DNA of 64,000 bases from Brevibacillus_H ginsengisoli (GTDB lineage: Bacteria; Bacillota; Bacilli; Brevibacillales; Brevibacillaceae): NCBI RefSeq assembly GCF_050113715.1, contig NZ_JBNJQR010000010.1, forward strand, positions 62,001-126,000. Direction: 5' to 3'. The stretch's first letter is position 1; every line of letters begins with the position of its first letter. Below are positions 25,970 through 33,995 of the stretch, one piece after another. The translations under genes and the position numbers were made by a program. The notes below the pieces were generated by a model. The model ran no database searches. It was not told where the DNA came from and saw nothing but the letters and a program-made list of their open reading frames with translations.

Positions 25970-26085
25970 GCGATGTTCACGCAGAGCGACAAATACTTTC
26001 TTCCCCTTACAAGCTTTTCTTAAAAAGTGATAAACTATATACAACCTAAGAAAATGAGAGAAACCTTAAAAGGAAAGGGGATTGA

Positions 26086-26676
26086 ATGATGTTCATAAAT
26101 AAAAAGGCGGATGAGAACCGTGTACCGCCTAATCAGAAGCTGACGACTGGATTCCCGGTGCTTCACTACGGAGAAGTTCCGGTTTATGAGGATTTGACGA
26201 AGTGGGATTTTCGGATTTTTGGCCTTGTGAACCAAGAGGTAACCTTGAGCTATGAGGAGATGACCAAACTCCCTACCACTCAGGCAACCAACGACATTCA
26301 CTGCGTAACCGGCTGGTCCAAGCTGGACAATATATGGGAAGGCGTCCCAGTGGAGGAGCTCGTCAAGCTGGCGGGCGTGAAACCGGAAGCCAAGTATGTC
26401 CTTTTGCATGCCGAACATGGCTGGACAGCCAACATGCCATTAGAAGACTTCCTCAAGGCAGGAAATCTGTTTGCATTTAAACATAATGGCGAACTACTTA
26501 CACCCGATCACGGCTATCCGTTGCGCTTTGTGATCCCGCATCTCTACTTCTGGAAAAGTGCCAAGTGGGTGCGTGGCGTTGAGTTTCTGGAGAAGGATAA
26601 GCCTGGATTCTGGGAGAAGAACGGGTATCATATGTATGGCGACCCTTGGAAAGAGCAAAGGTTTGCTTGGGATTAA
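26086..26676 (+). CDS. yuiH: Sulfite-oxidase-like molybdopterin protein (YuiH)
   Basis: 196 residues of the oxidoreductase molybdopterin-binding fold, without a heme or dimerisation domain. The molybdenum-coordinating cysteine is in NDIHCVTGWSKLDN; further family segments are LLHAEHGWTANMPLEDF, NGELLTPDHGYPLRFVIPHLYFWKSAKWV and the C terminus GDPWKEQRFAWD. It probably catalyses an oxygen-atom transfer in the cytosol, substrate unknown. ATG follows AGGAAAGGGG. A copy of its last codons reappears at 28.4 kb. Confidence 0.9.
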   Translation: MMFINKKADENRVPPNQKLTTGFPVLHYGEVPVYEDLTKWDFRIFGLVNQEVTLSYEEMTKLPTTQATNDIHCVTGWSKLDNIWEGVPVEELVKLAGVKPEAKYVLLHAEHGWTANMPLEDFLKAGNLFAFKHNGELLTPDHGYPLRFVIPHLYFWKSAKWVRGVEFLEKDKPGFWEKNGYHMYGDPWKEQRFAWD

Positions 26677-26685
26677 AAGAAATGG

Positions 26686-26712
26686 AGAAGAGGCGGGAAA
26701 CCGCCTCTTCAT
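26686..26712 (+). terminator. Terminator of yuiH
   Basis: A perfect GAAGAGGCGG/CCGCCTCTTC hairpin with GAAA loop; the T run is poor. Confidence 0.75.
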
Positions 26713-26795
26713 TCGTTCCAAAGGAAACATTTATTTGATGAGCTTTCACCACTTCAAGGATATCGTTTATCAATCTCAAAAGGCTGGGCTTTTCC

Positions 26796-28064
26796 TTACT
26801 TTTCTCCTTGATGTAAAAAATTTGTCATGTCGTAATGAGCAGCTTTGGCTTTGTCTTCACTGATGACATCGAGAACATAATCAATACGAGTCCCATCATC
26901 ATCCGTATCGATCAGAACGACGTAATCGCCTTCATGCAAGTCCGCGAATGAAAGCTTCTCTCCGTTCATATTGAAGAAATGCGTATTTCCACTAGTGTAA
27001 TATAATTTGCCACCGTACTTAATTTGATTTACTCCATTGATCGAACTAATTTGAGCTGTAAGAATCGAATCGAGATTCGCATTACTTAAGGAATTCTTAT
27101 TAAGAATCTCAACTTTTTCAGGATCCATATCATGAGTGTTAATGATATTGACTACACTTGAAAGGACGAGTTCTTGATCAGCGTTCACTGAAAAACCGAT
27201 GAAATCTCCACGTGCCATGATTTCATTGCCCTCGTTAAGTGTATGATCCAGTTTGTATTCTTTCTGGTTACCGTCATTGAGCAATGTAATATAAAAGCTA
27301 CCGTTACGAAGAGAGAATTTTTGAACTGTACCGTAGTCGAGAGTGCTAGTGACGCCATCTCCTGATGTGACAAACAAATACGCGACTTCTTTACCATTTT
27401 TATCGAGAATGTAATGTACAGTAAGGTCTTGATCATCGGCTAGTTCTTTAAAAGATCCTAATTTTGCATCCTCCAGCTCATCTCGGGTACCATCGGAGAC
27501 ATTACCCCTCATATCAAATACAACAGTTTTATCTGTCACGTCATATGAGTTTTTACCTACATGCAGAATGTTGTCATCTTCATCTGCCGCCTTATCCCAC
27601 TCTTGCCCTATTAAAGTCTGCGATGCTCCCTCAGCGGCTCTAGTATCTAACAAGGTTACTTTTGTGACAGCCCCTTTGTCATTTAACTCAATGTTGACAA
27701 AGGAAAGTTTGGCTTTATTTATATCTGGTTTAAACAGTTGAAGTATCTGGGAATGAGTTGGTATTCCATATGTAACAATTTCTTTCCCGTCTTTCTTTTG
27801 AATTTTAGGGATTCGAAAGTTCTTTTTTGCTGCACTAAGGATTACGCTTGCTCCCTGATCCGACAATAGTTTGAAACTATAGGTTTTAGTTTTGGAATCA
27901 TAAACGACTTCTTTGGTTATGATTCCATTAAATGTTGAGTGACTTACAGTATTCTGACTTTCTCCGTCGAGGGCGTATATCGGTACTTGCGGGACACAGA
28001 AACCTACTACGGAAGCTAACAATATTTGTGAAATGGCTTTTTTCATGTTGAATACAGAACGCAT
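26796..28064 (-). CDS. Large secreted protein, unknown function
   Basis: 422 residues with a signal peptide (basic start MRSVFNMKKA, hydrophobic core, likely cleavage after IYA). The mature part is rich in strands with many Asp, Lys and Ser, for instance KEVVYDSKTKTYSFKLL and GSFYITLLNDGNQKEYKL. No SLH, LPXTG or catalytic motif seen. It resembles the non-SLH half of Brevibacillus surface proteins. ATG 28064 follows AGGAGGTTC. A TATAAT lies some 200 bp upstream on the minus strand, giving a long leader. Confidence 0.7.
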   Translation of the reverse strand: MRSVFNMKKAISQILLASVVGFCVPQVPIYALDGESQNTVSHSTFNGIITKEVVYDSKTKTYSFKLLSDQGASVILSAAKKNFRIPKIQKKDGKEIVTYGIPTHSQILQLFKPDINKAKLSFVNIELNDKGAVTKVTLLDTRAAEGASQTLIGQEWDKAADEDDNILHVGKNSYDVTDKTVVFDMRGNVSDGTRDELEDAKLGSFKELADDQDLTVHYILDKNGKEVAYLFVTSGDGVTSTLDYGTVQKFSLRNGSFYITLLNDGNQKEYKLDHTLNEGNEIMARGDFIGFSVNADQELVLSSVVNIINTHDMDPEKVEILNKNSLSNANLDSILTAQISSINGVNQIKYGGKLYYTSGNTHFFNMNGEKLSFADLHEGDYVVLIDTDDDGTRIDYVLDVISEDKAKAAHYDMTNFLHQGEK

Positions 28065-28359
28065 AGGTGAACCTCCTCCTATTTTTATAGTTTTTGGTTA
28101 TTTTGATTGTGGAAACCTTCATGCGTCAAGAGTTGGTCCATGAAACTTGCTGTTCACGTCGATCAGGCCTACGGATTTTCACATTCCTTATGTGAGCAAT
28201 CAGTTTATTCATCCTTTCCTCCATCTTATTTTCCAGTTACAAGACTGATAAACCGAATCTAATGGATGATTATATCATAATTTGAAAAAAATTACAGAAG
28301 AACGTACCTGGGTCTGAGTATCTCTCCGTCTCAGGTTGGATATTGTGATTTCTAGTCGA

Positions 28360-28434
28360 TGTGGGGCAAGACTATGGTTACTTAGCGATATGTATGGCGA
28401 TCCTTGGAAAGAGCAGCAGTTTGCGTGGGATTAA
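28360..28434 (+). pseudogene. Remnant of a second yuiH 3' end
   Basis: The reading frame ends MYGDPWKEQQFAWD-stop, nearly identical to the last residues of YuiH (MYGDPWKEQRFAWD) at 26.63-26.68 kb. DNA identity weakens upstream, where WGK and GYL fragments recall WEKNGYH with a frameshift. No start or remaining domain is present. Confidence 0.7.
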
Positions 28435-28532
28435 CAATATCAACAGTTAATACTGTAAGGGCAATTAATCGTTATTCGGCTAATATACAAGAGTCACCTT
28501 ATTGCTATTTTAAAAGTAATATGATAGCATGA

Positions 28533-28546
28533 GGTAAGCGCATACA
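28533..28546 (+). promoter_or_regulatory. CcpA cre-like site of the bgl operon
   Basis: GGTAAGCGCATACA matches the cre palindrome TGTAAGCGCTTACA at 12 of 14 positions. It is just downstream of a TATGAT -10-like element (28520-28525), a position suited to repression by blocking transcription. Confidence 0.55.
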
Positions 28547-28550
28547 GAAC

Positions 28551-28612
28551 GGGTTGTAACTGTTAAATCAGGCAAAACCGATTACCTTAGAAAAAGGTAG
28601 GTTTTGTCTTTT
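28551..28612 (+). promoter_or_regulatory. RAT antiterminator and overlapping terminator ahead of licT
   Basis: GGGTTGTAACTG, six bases, then CAGGCAAAACC at 28551-28579 follows the RAT consensus bound by LicT/BglG proteins. The last bases overlap a terminator: CAAAACC and ACCTT pair with AAGGT and GGTTTTG, followed by TCTTTTTC. Binding of active LicT should prevent termination. Confidence 0.85.
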
Positions 28613-28633
28613 TCTATTATCGGGGGTGATAAA

Positions 28634-29473
28634 GTGAAAATCGAGAAAATACTTAACAATAATGCCGTTATTTCAAGAAAAGACAAACAAGAGATCATCA
28701 TCATCGGACGTGGAATAGCGTTTAAAAAACAAGTTGGCGATCCAATTAGCGAAGAACAAGTAGATAAAATTTTCACTTTAGAAAACGAAGATATCATGAA
28801 AAAGTTCAAGAGCTTAATAGCTGATATGCCACTCGAGTATATGGAGATATCTGAAAAAATTATTGCTTATGCAAAAATGAAGCTGGGAAAGAAGTTGAAT
28901 GATAGCATTTATATTCATTTAACGGATCATATTCACTTTGCAATTGAACGCTATAAAAACAATTTGCCAATAAAAAATGGGTTGCTTTGGGAAACGAGGC
29001 AATTATACAAAGACGAGTATGAGATTGGATTAGAAGCTTTAAATATGATATGTGAACAACTTGGTGTCATTTTACCCGAGGATGAAGCGGGGTTCCTAGC
29101 CCTGCATATTGTGAATGCTGAATTGAATGAAGAGATGCCGGTTGTACAAAACATGACGAAGGTTATGCAAGAAATATTAACGGTCGTCAGATATCATTTT
29201 AAGGTCAAGTTTAATGAAAACTCTTTAACGTTCTATCGTTTTATTACACATCTGAAGTTTTTCGCACAACGTCTGGTCAAAGGCAATCATTACAACAGTA
29301 CAACAGATGATGACTTATATCATGTGATTAAGGTAAAGTATCTGGATGCATATAAGTGTTCTCAGAAAATAAAAAGGTTTATTGAGAGCACGTACACCTA
29401 TGAATTAACAGACGAAGAAATGATTTATTTAACCATTCATATTGAAAGAGTCGTAAAAAATAATACCGAATGA
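28634..29473 (+). CDS. licT: BglG/LicT-family transcription antiterminator
   Basis: About 279 residues from GTG 28634 (after GGGGGTGAT). The N-terminal RNA-binding domain reads MKIEKILNNNAVISRK then EIIIIGRGIAFKK. Two PRD domains follow, about residues 70-170 and 175-279, with histidines in LTDHIHFAIER, LHIVNAE, and LTIHIER that are phosphorylated by the PTS. When dephosphorylated at PRD1 by substrate-loaded BglP it binds RAT hairpins and lets transcription proceed. It controls itself through the element just upstream and bglPH through the element just downstream. Confidence 0.93.
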   Translation: MKIEKILNNNAVISRKDKQEIIIIGRGIAFKKQVGDPISEEQVDKIFTLENEDIMKKFKSLIADMPLEYMEISEKIIAYAKMKLGKKLNDSIYIHLTDHIHFAIERYKNNLPIKNGLLWETRQLYKDEYEIGLEALNMICEQLGVILPEDEAGFLALHIVNAELNEEMPVVQNMTKVMQEILTVVRYHFKVKFNENSLTFYRFITHLKFFAQRLVKGNHYNSTTDDDLYHVIKVKYLDAYKCSQKIKRFIESTYTYELTDEEMIYLTIHIERVVKNNTE

Positions 29474-29476
29474 TAA

Positions 29477-29548
29477 TAGGGTTGCAACCTAAAGGGCAAA
29501 ACCTAAATCAAACTTTCATCCTTGATGGTTTGGTTTAGGTTTTTTTAT
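29477..29548 (+). promoter_or_regulatory. Second RAT-like element and terminator ahead of bglP
   Basis: GGGTTGCAACC...GGGCAAAACCTAA (29479-29505) is a shortened RAT-like sequence. Its 3' end overlaps a strong terminator: AAACCTAAATCAAAC (29499-29513) pairs with GTTTGGTTTAGGTTT (29528-29542), one wobble, followed by T7. Confidence 0.75.
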
Positions 29549-29580
29549 TGAAGAATTTATAGCATAAAGGAGAGAGAAAA

Positions 29581-31416
29581 ATGAGTTACCAAAACCTTGG
29601 GAAAGAAATAGTCCACTTGGTCGGCGGAGAACAAAACATCTCCAGTCTTGTCCATTGCGCGACTCGGTTGCGTTTTAAATTAAAGGATCGAGCAAAGGCT
29701 GATAAAGCAGCGCTTCAAAATTTAAATGGAATTCTCAGCGTAGTCGAGAGCGGTGGACAATTCCAGGTTGTAGTAGGAAACCATGTGGGAGAAGTCTATA
29801 AGGAAATTACAAAAATCGCAAATGTAGGTGCGGCGGCTGATTCATCAGATGAGCCAAAAGGAAGCATATGGGCCCGCATTTTCGATGTTATTTCACGCAG
29901 CTTGTCACCATTATTAGGAGCATTTGCCGGTGCAGGTATGCTAAAAGCGCTGTTAACAATTTTAACGATGGTAGGATGGTTATCAGATAAAAGTGGAACT
30001 TATGCCATTTTATCCGCTGCTGGAAACGCTGTCTTTTACTTCTTGCCAATCTTTTTGGGAATTACCCTTGCAACGAAACTAGGCGCCAATCCGTATATCG
30101 GCGGTACAATCGGTGCGGCATTACTAGAGCCTAATTTTTCAGGCTTGCTAAAGAATGCGGGTGATGTCTCTCATTTCCTTGGTATTCCTGTTCTTTTAAT
30201 GAGTTATTCATCTACTGTATTCCCAGTATTTATCGCAGTTAGCATTTACGCAGTTTTTGAAAAATTCCTTAAGAAAACGATTCATAAAGATTTGCAAATA
30301 TTTCTAGTTCCGATGTTATCTTTAATTATTATCGTACCGCTTACTGTTATTGCATTTGGGCCGTTTGGCGTGTATGTAGGGAATGGAATCGGATCGGCTA
30401 TGGGTTTCTTAAGCGCAAAGAGCGGTATCTTAACAGGTGCCATATTGGGTGCTGGTTGGACGTTCTTAACCATCCTTGGTCTTCACTGGGGGATTGTACC
30501 AATCTGTCTGGCGAATTTGGCAGCGGGTGGAGATCCACTTATTGCAATGGCTGCTGCCGGTCCATTTGCGCAAATGGGATTGGCCTTTGGGATTTTATTG
30601 AAAACAAAGGATAAAAACTTAAAATCACTTGCTGGATCTACGTTATTGCCAGCAGTATTATCAGGTGTAACTGAACCTATTATTTACGGTTTACTGCTTC
30701 GTTACAAACGTACAATTCCATATATCATAATTGCTGGAGCTGTTGGAGGAGCGATTAACGGCTCTCTTGGGGTAAAACAAATGTCATTTGCTTTTCCAGC
30801 TTTTTTAACGATCCCGGCATTTTCACCAATAGCAACTTACACGGTTGCCGTGCTAATTGCTTTCTTCGGTGCAACACTGCTCACAGTAGTATTTGGATTT
30901 GAAGATAAACAAAAAGCAGTCGTAACCAACGAAGAAGTAGCTCCGAATCAGCCACTTTTGAAAAAGGAAACCATTGTGAGCCCATTAACTGGAGCAATCA
31001 AAACATTAAACAAAGTAGATGATCAAGTATTTTCATCAGAAGTGATGGGAAAAGGGATCGCGATTGAACCGACAGTAGGTAAAGTCTTTGCGCCTGCAGA
31101 TGGGATTGTGTCTACACTTTTCCCAACAGGTCACGCAATTGGAATTACATCTGAACAAGGCGCAGAAATTCTAATTCATATCGGGATAGATACGGTTCAA
31201 CTAGAAGGTAAATACTTCTCACCAAAGGTTCAGCAGGATGCTCGTGTGAAGAAGGGTGATTTACTAGTCGAGTTTGACATTGAAAAGATTAAAGAAGCTG
31301 GCTATCAGATCACCACACCCGTGATTATTACAAATACGAATCAGTATATAGATATCGTAGAAACGCATCAAGAGAAGGTTGAAGCAAATGATGGCTTACT
31401 AACGCTTGTCATTTAA
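29581..31416 (+). CDS. bglP: Beta-glucoside PTS permease EIIBCA (BglP)
   Basis: 611 residues with domains in the order IIB (1-85, phosphocysteine Cys26 in LVHCATRLRF), IIC (about 105-440, some ten membrane helices, with GVTEPIIYG), and IIA (about 470-611, active His in ILIHIGIDTV). It imports and phosphorylates aryl- or alkyl-beta-glucosides and controls LicT by phosphorylation. ATG follows AAAGGAGAGAG, downstream of a RAT/terminator. Confidence 0.95.
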   Translation: MSYQNLGKEIVHLVGGEQNISSLVHCATRLRFKLKDRAKADKAALQNLNGILSVVESGGQFQVVVGNHVGEVYKEITKIANVGAAADSSDEPKGSIWARIFDVISRSLSPLLGAFAGAGMLKALLTILTMVGWLSDKSGTYAILSAAGNAVFYFLPIFLGITLATKLGANPYIGGTIGAALLEPNFSGLLKNAGDVSHFLGIPVLLMSYSSTVFPVFIAVSIYAVFEKFLKKTIHKDLQIFLVPMLSLIIIVPLTVIAFGPFGVYVGNGIGSAMGFLSAKSGILTGAILGAGWTFLTILGLHWGIVPICLANLAAGGDPLIAMAAAGPFAQMGLAFGILLKTKDKNLKSLAGSTLLPAVLSGVTEPIIYGLLLRYKRTIPYIIIAGAVGGAINGSLGVKQMSFAFPAFLTIPAFSPIATYTVAVLIAFFGATLLTVVFGFEDKQKAVVTNEEVAPNQPLLKKETIVSPLTGAIKTLNKVDDQVFSSEVMGKGIAIEPTVGKVFAPADGIVSTLFPTGHAIGITSEQGAEILIHIGIDTVQLEGKYFSPKVQQDARVKKGDLLVEFDIEKIKEAGYQITTPVIITNTNQYIDIVETHQEKVEANDGLLTLVI

Positions 31417-31507
31417 ATTCATGATGGAGAGGGCTTTGTGAAGAGACCTCTCCACTTATTTTGGATTTTGGTGGGACGCATTCGTGTGGTCTGCGAAAGG
31501 GAGGAAC

Positions 31508-32956
31508 ATGAAGATGACTGAGCTGAATAAACGATTTCCGGAAGGGTTTTTATGGGGAGGTGCTACGGCAGCCAACCAATTAGAAGGTGGATTTCATGAG
31601 GGGAATAAAGGATTAAACATTGCGGATGTACTACCTGGTGGAAAAGAAAGACTGAAGCTATTACTGTCACCAGGTTTCGATTTTGAAATTGATACAGAAA
31701 AATACAGGTATCCGAATCATGAGGCAATCGACTTCTATCATTACTACAAAGAAGATATCGCATTATTTGCAGAAATGGGCTTCAAAGTATACCGTATGTC
31801 CATTGCATGGACACGAATTTTCCCCAATGGTACCGAGCTGGAGCCAAACGAGGCTGGATTAGCCTTTTATGATCGTGTGTTTGATGAATTGCATAAATAC
31901 GGGATCGAACCGGTTGTCACGATGTCTCACTATGAAATGCCGGTCAATCTTGTGAAAGAATACGGTGGCTGGAGAAGTCGAGAGGTTGTTACACTCTTTG
32001 AAAGATATGCGAAAGCCATTTTAAATCGTTACAAAAATAAGGTAAAGTATTGGCTGACATTTAACGAAATCAATTCTGGCCTTGAAATGCCAATTATGGG
32101 TCTTGGTTTTGCGATTCAAAAGGAAGAAGATAAATACCAGCCAACGTTCCAAGCTTTCCATCACCAATTTGTTGCAAGCAGTTTAGCGGTAAAGGCTTGT
32201 CATGAAATCATTCCTGACGCGAAAATTGGCTGTATGATTTTATACGCGCCTACGTATTCCTTCGATTGCAACCCTGAAAATGTACTGTATGCTCTTCAAG
32301 AGAGCCGTTTCTTTAATAACTTCTGCGGCGATGTTCAGGCAAGAGGTGAATATCCTGCTTTTATCCAGCGTTACTTTAAAGAACATCATATTAAGCTTGA
32401 AATGGAATCTGGTGATTTAGACCTGCTTAAACAGTATACAGTTGATTTTATTAGCTTTAGTTATTATATGTCTCGTACAGAAAAGAAGGAAAAAGCCTTG
32501 GCGGAGATAGGTCAAGGAAATATCTTAGGAGGAGTAAAAAATCCATTCCTAAAAGCGAGTGAGTGGGGATGGGAAATTGATCCGACCGGATTAAGAATTA
32601 CCCTAAACGAGTTATATGACAGATACCAAAAACCACTTTTTATTGTGGAGAACGGATTAGGAGCCAAAGATAAAGTAGAAGATGATGGTACGATTGGTGA
32701 TGATTATCGAATTGAATACCTCCGCGATCATATTCAACAGATGCGTGAAGCCATTGAGGATGGGGTAGAACTGATGGGATATACCCCTTGGGGCTGTATT
32801 GATTTGGTCAGTGCTTCAACAGGGGAAATGTCCAAACGTTATGGCTTCATTTATGTCGATAAACAGGATGATGGTAGCGGGACATTAGAACGCAAAAAGA
32901 AAAAGTCTTTCTTTTGGTATAAAGACGTAATAGCAACCAATGGGGAAAGCATATAA
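31508..32956 (+). CDS. bglH: 6-phospho-beta-glucosidase, GH1 family (BglH)
   Basis: About 483 residues with the GH1 fold: N-terminal FPEGFLWGGATAANQLEG, acid/base Glu in TFNEINSG, and nucleophile Glu in FIVENGLGA, plus the C-terminal GYTPWGCIDLVSASTGEMSKRYG. It hydrolyses the phosphorylated glycosides delivered by BglP. ATG 31508 follows AGGGAGGAAC. It completes the licT-bglP-bglH operon and is followed by a terminator. Confidence 0.95.
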   Translation: MKMTELNKRFPEGFLWGGATAANQLEGGFHEGNKGLNIADVLPGGKERLKLLLSPGFDFEIDTEKYRYPNHEAIDFYHYYKEDIALFAEMGFKVYRMSIAWTRIFPNGTELEPNEAGLAFYDRVFDELHKYGIEPVVTMSHYEMPVNLVKEYGGWRSREVVTLFERYAKAILNRYKNKVKYWLTFNEINSGLEMPIMGLGFAIQKEEDKYQPTFQAFHHQFVASSLAVKACHEIIPDAKIGCMILYAPTYSFDCNPENVLYALQESRFFNNFCGDVQARGEYPAFIQRYFKEHHIKLEMESGDLDLLKQYTVDFISFSYYMSRTEKKEKALAEIGQGNILGGVKNPFLKASEWGWEIDPTGLRITLNELYDRYQKPLFIVENGLGAKDKVEDDGTIGDDYRIEYLRDHIQQMREAIEDGVELMGYTPWGCIDLVSASTGEMSKRYGFIYVDKQDDGSGTLERKKKKSFFWYKDVIATNGESI

Positions 32957-32986
32957 ATTTAATTTCATATCTATTTTGAACGGAAT

Positions 32987-33020
32987 GAAGAAGAGGCGGA
33001 AAAACGCCTCTTCTTTTGTA
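32987..33020 (+). terminator. Terminator of the bgl operon
   Basis: AAGAAGAGGCG pairs with CGCCTCTTCTT, loop of A residues, then TTG; similar to the yuiH terminator. Confidence 0.8.
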
Positions 33021-33073
33021 TTGATCCAAAGAGCGATTCACCAGGATGTATTTTTTGAGAGGTCCATCATTTC

Positions 33074-33090
33074 TGTAACCTTTCTGTAAC
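33074..33090 (+). promoter_or_regulatory. WalR box
   Basis: TGTAAC-CTTTC-TGTAAC fits the WalR (YycF) consensus TGTWAH-N5-TGTWAH at every fixed position. It is 60 bp upstream of the start of the secreted protein gene. Confidence 0.7.
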
Positions 33091-33149
33091 CCATCTCTTT
33101 TTCAACCAGGATAAACTTAAGCCATCAAGAGAACATGGAGGCTTAGAAA

Positions 33150-33737
33150 ATGAAAAATCTACACGGAAAGAAAGTTACTTTTTTAGTTTTGGCAGGGCTC
33201 ATTGGTGCAGTAGGAGTCGTGACACCCCTAGTTGTTTCAGCAAAACAGACAACCTCAGTCCCAACAGTCGCAACTCAGCAAACCCCAAAAGCATCATCAA
33301 AAGTGGTTATTGGTCAAAAATTTGTAGCTCCCCAACTTAAACTTAAGGACAACACGTATACACTTGATTACAAAATCTCCGATGTTAACGGCGATTCAGT
33401 TCAGGACAAAGTAATTTTGGTAGGTACAAAAGAAATGATTGATGGAACATTGGATGCTTATGCCAGCGATTTATCTGTCGTCGTGCAAGATGGAAAAACT
33501 CATGGGTATGTAAAATATGATTGGGTGTACAAAGGAACAGATGGAAAAATGTATGGGGAAATTGGAAGAGAACCAAACCTAATTATTGGTGATTATACAG
33601 GCGACAAAGTGGACGATATTATTGTAACGGCCCCTCAAGGAGGCAACGGTGGATACGTGGATCATCTTATCCTAGCTTGGGAAGAAAATAAACTCAAAGC
33701 CATTTTTGCGGATAACCAAGATACTGTAAAACAATAA
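33150..33737 (+). CDS. Secreted FG-GAP-like protein
   Basis: 195 residues with a signal peptide (hydrophobic core VTFLVLAGLIGAVGVVTPLV, cleavage near VSA-KQ). The mature part has Thr-rich linker and then two Ca-binding-like Asp loops: DVNGDSVQDKVILVG and DYTGDKVDDIIVTAPQGGNGG. A similar arrangement is found in the protein at 49.1 kb, which suggests paralogy. Function not known, probably cell-envelope. ATG follows GGAGGCTT. A WalR box lies upstream. Confidence 0.75.
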   Translation: MKNLHGKKVTFLVLAGLIGAVGVVTPLVVSAKQTTSVPTVATQQTPKASSKVVIGQKFVAPQLKLKDNTYTLDYKISDVNGDSVQDKVILVGTKEMIDGTLDAYASDLSVVVQDGKTHGYVKYDWVYKGTDGKMYGEIGREPNLIIGDYTGDKVDDIIVTAPQGGNGGYVDHLILAWEENKLKAIFADNQDTVKQ

Positions 33738-33995
33738 AACATTTCGTCCTTCATTTTTCGCAGTGCTTACCAAAAACTCGATTTCCTATAGGGACATCGA
33801 GTTTCTTAATGAATCCAAACTCTTAACGATAAAAATTCGCATTCCGCTAGAGGAATAAATTATTTACACAAATCAGCTTAGAAGAAATTGATCATCATTG
33901 AAATCGAAAGGGCAGTATACAGATGCATTGCATGACAAACGAACGATTCTTACCATTCGCAATAAGCGCTGACATAGATGAGGAGGCGGAACGGT

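Larger units (their letters stand above)
28065..28632. other. Spacer between the secreted-protein gene and licT: leader, yuiH remnant, promoter
   Basis: About 570 bp. The left part is the likely leader and promoter of the minus-strand gene. At 28360-28434 is a degenerate copy of the yuiH 3' end. The right part has the bgl promoter, a cre-like site and the first RAT/terminator. Confidence 0.65.
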
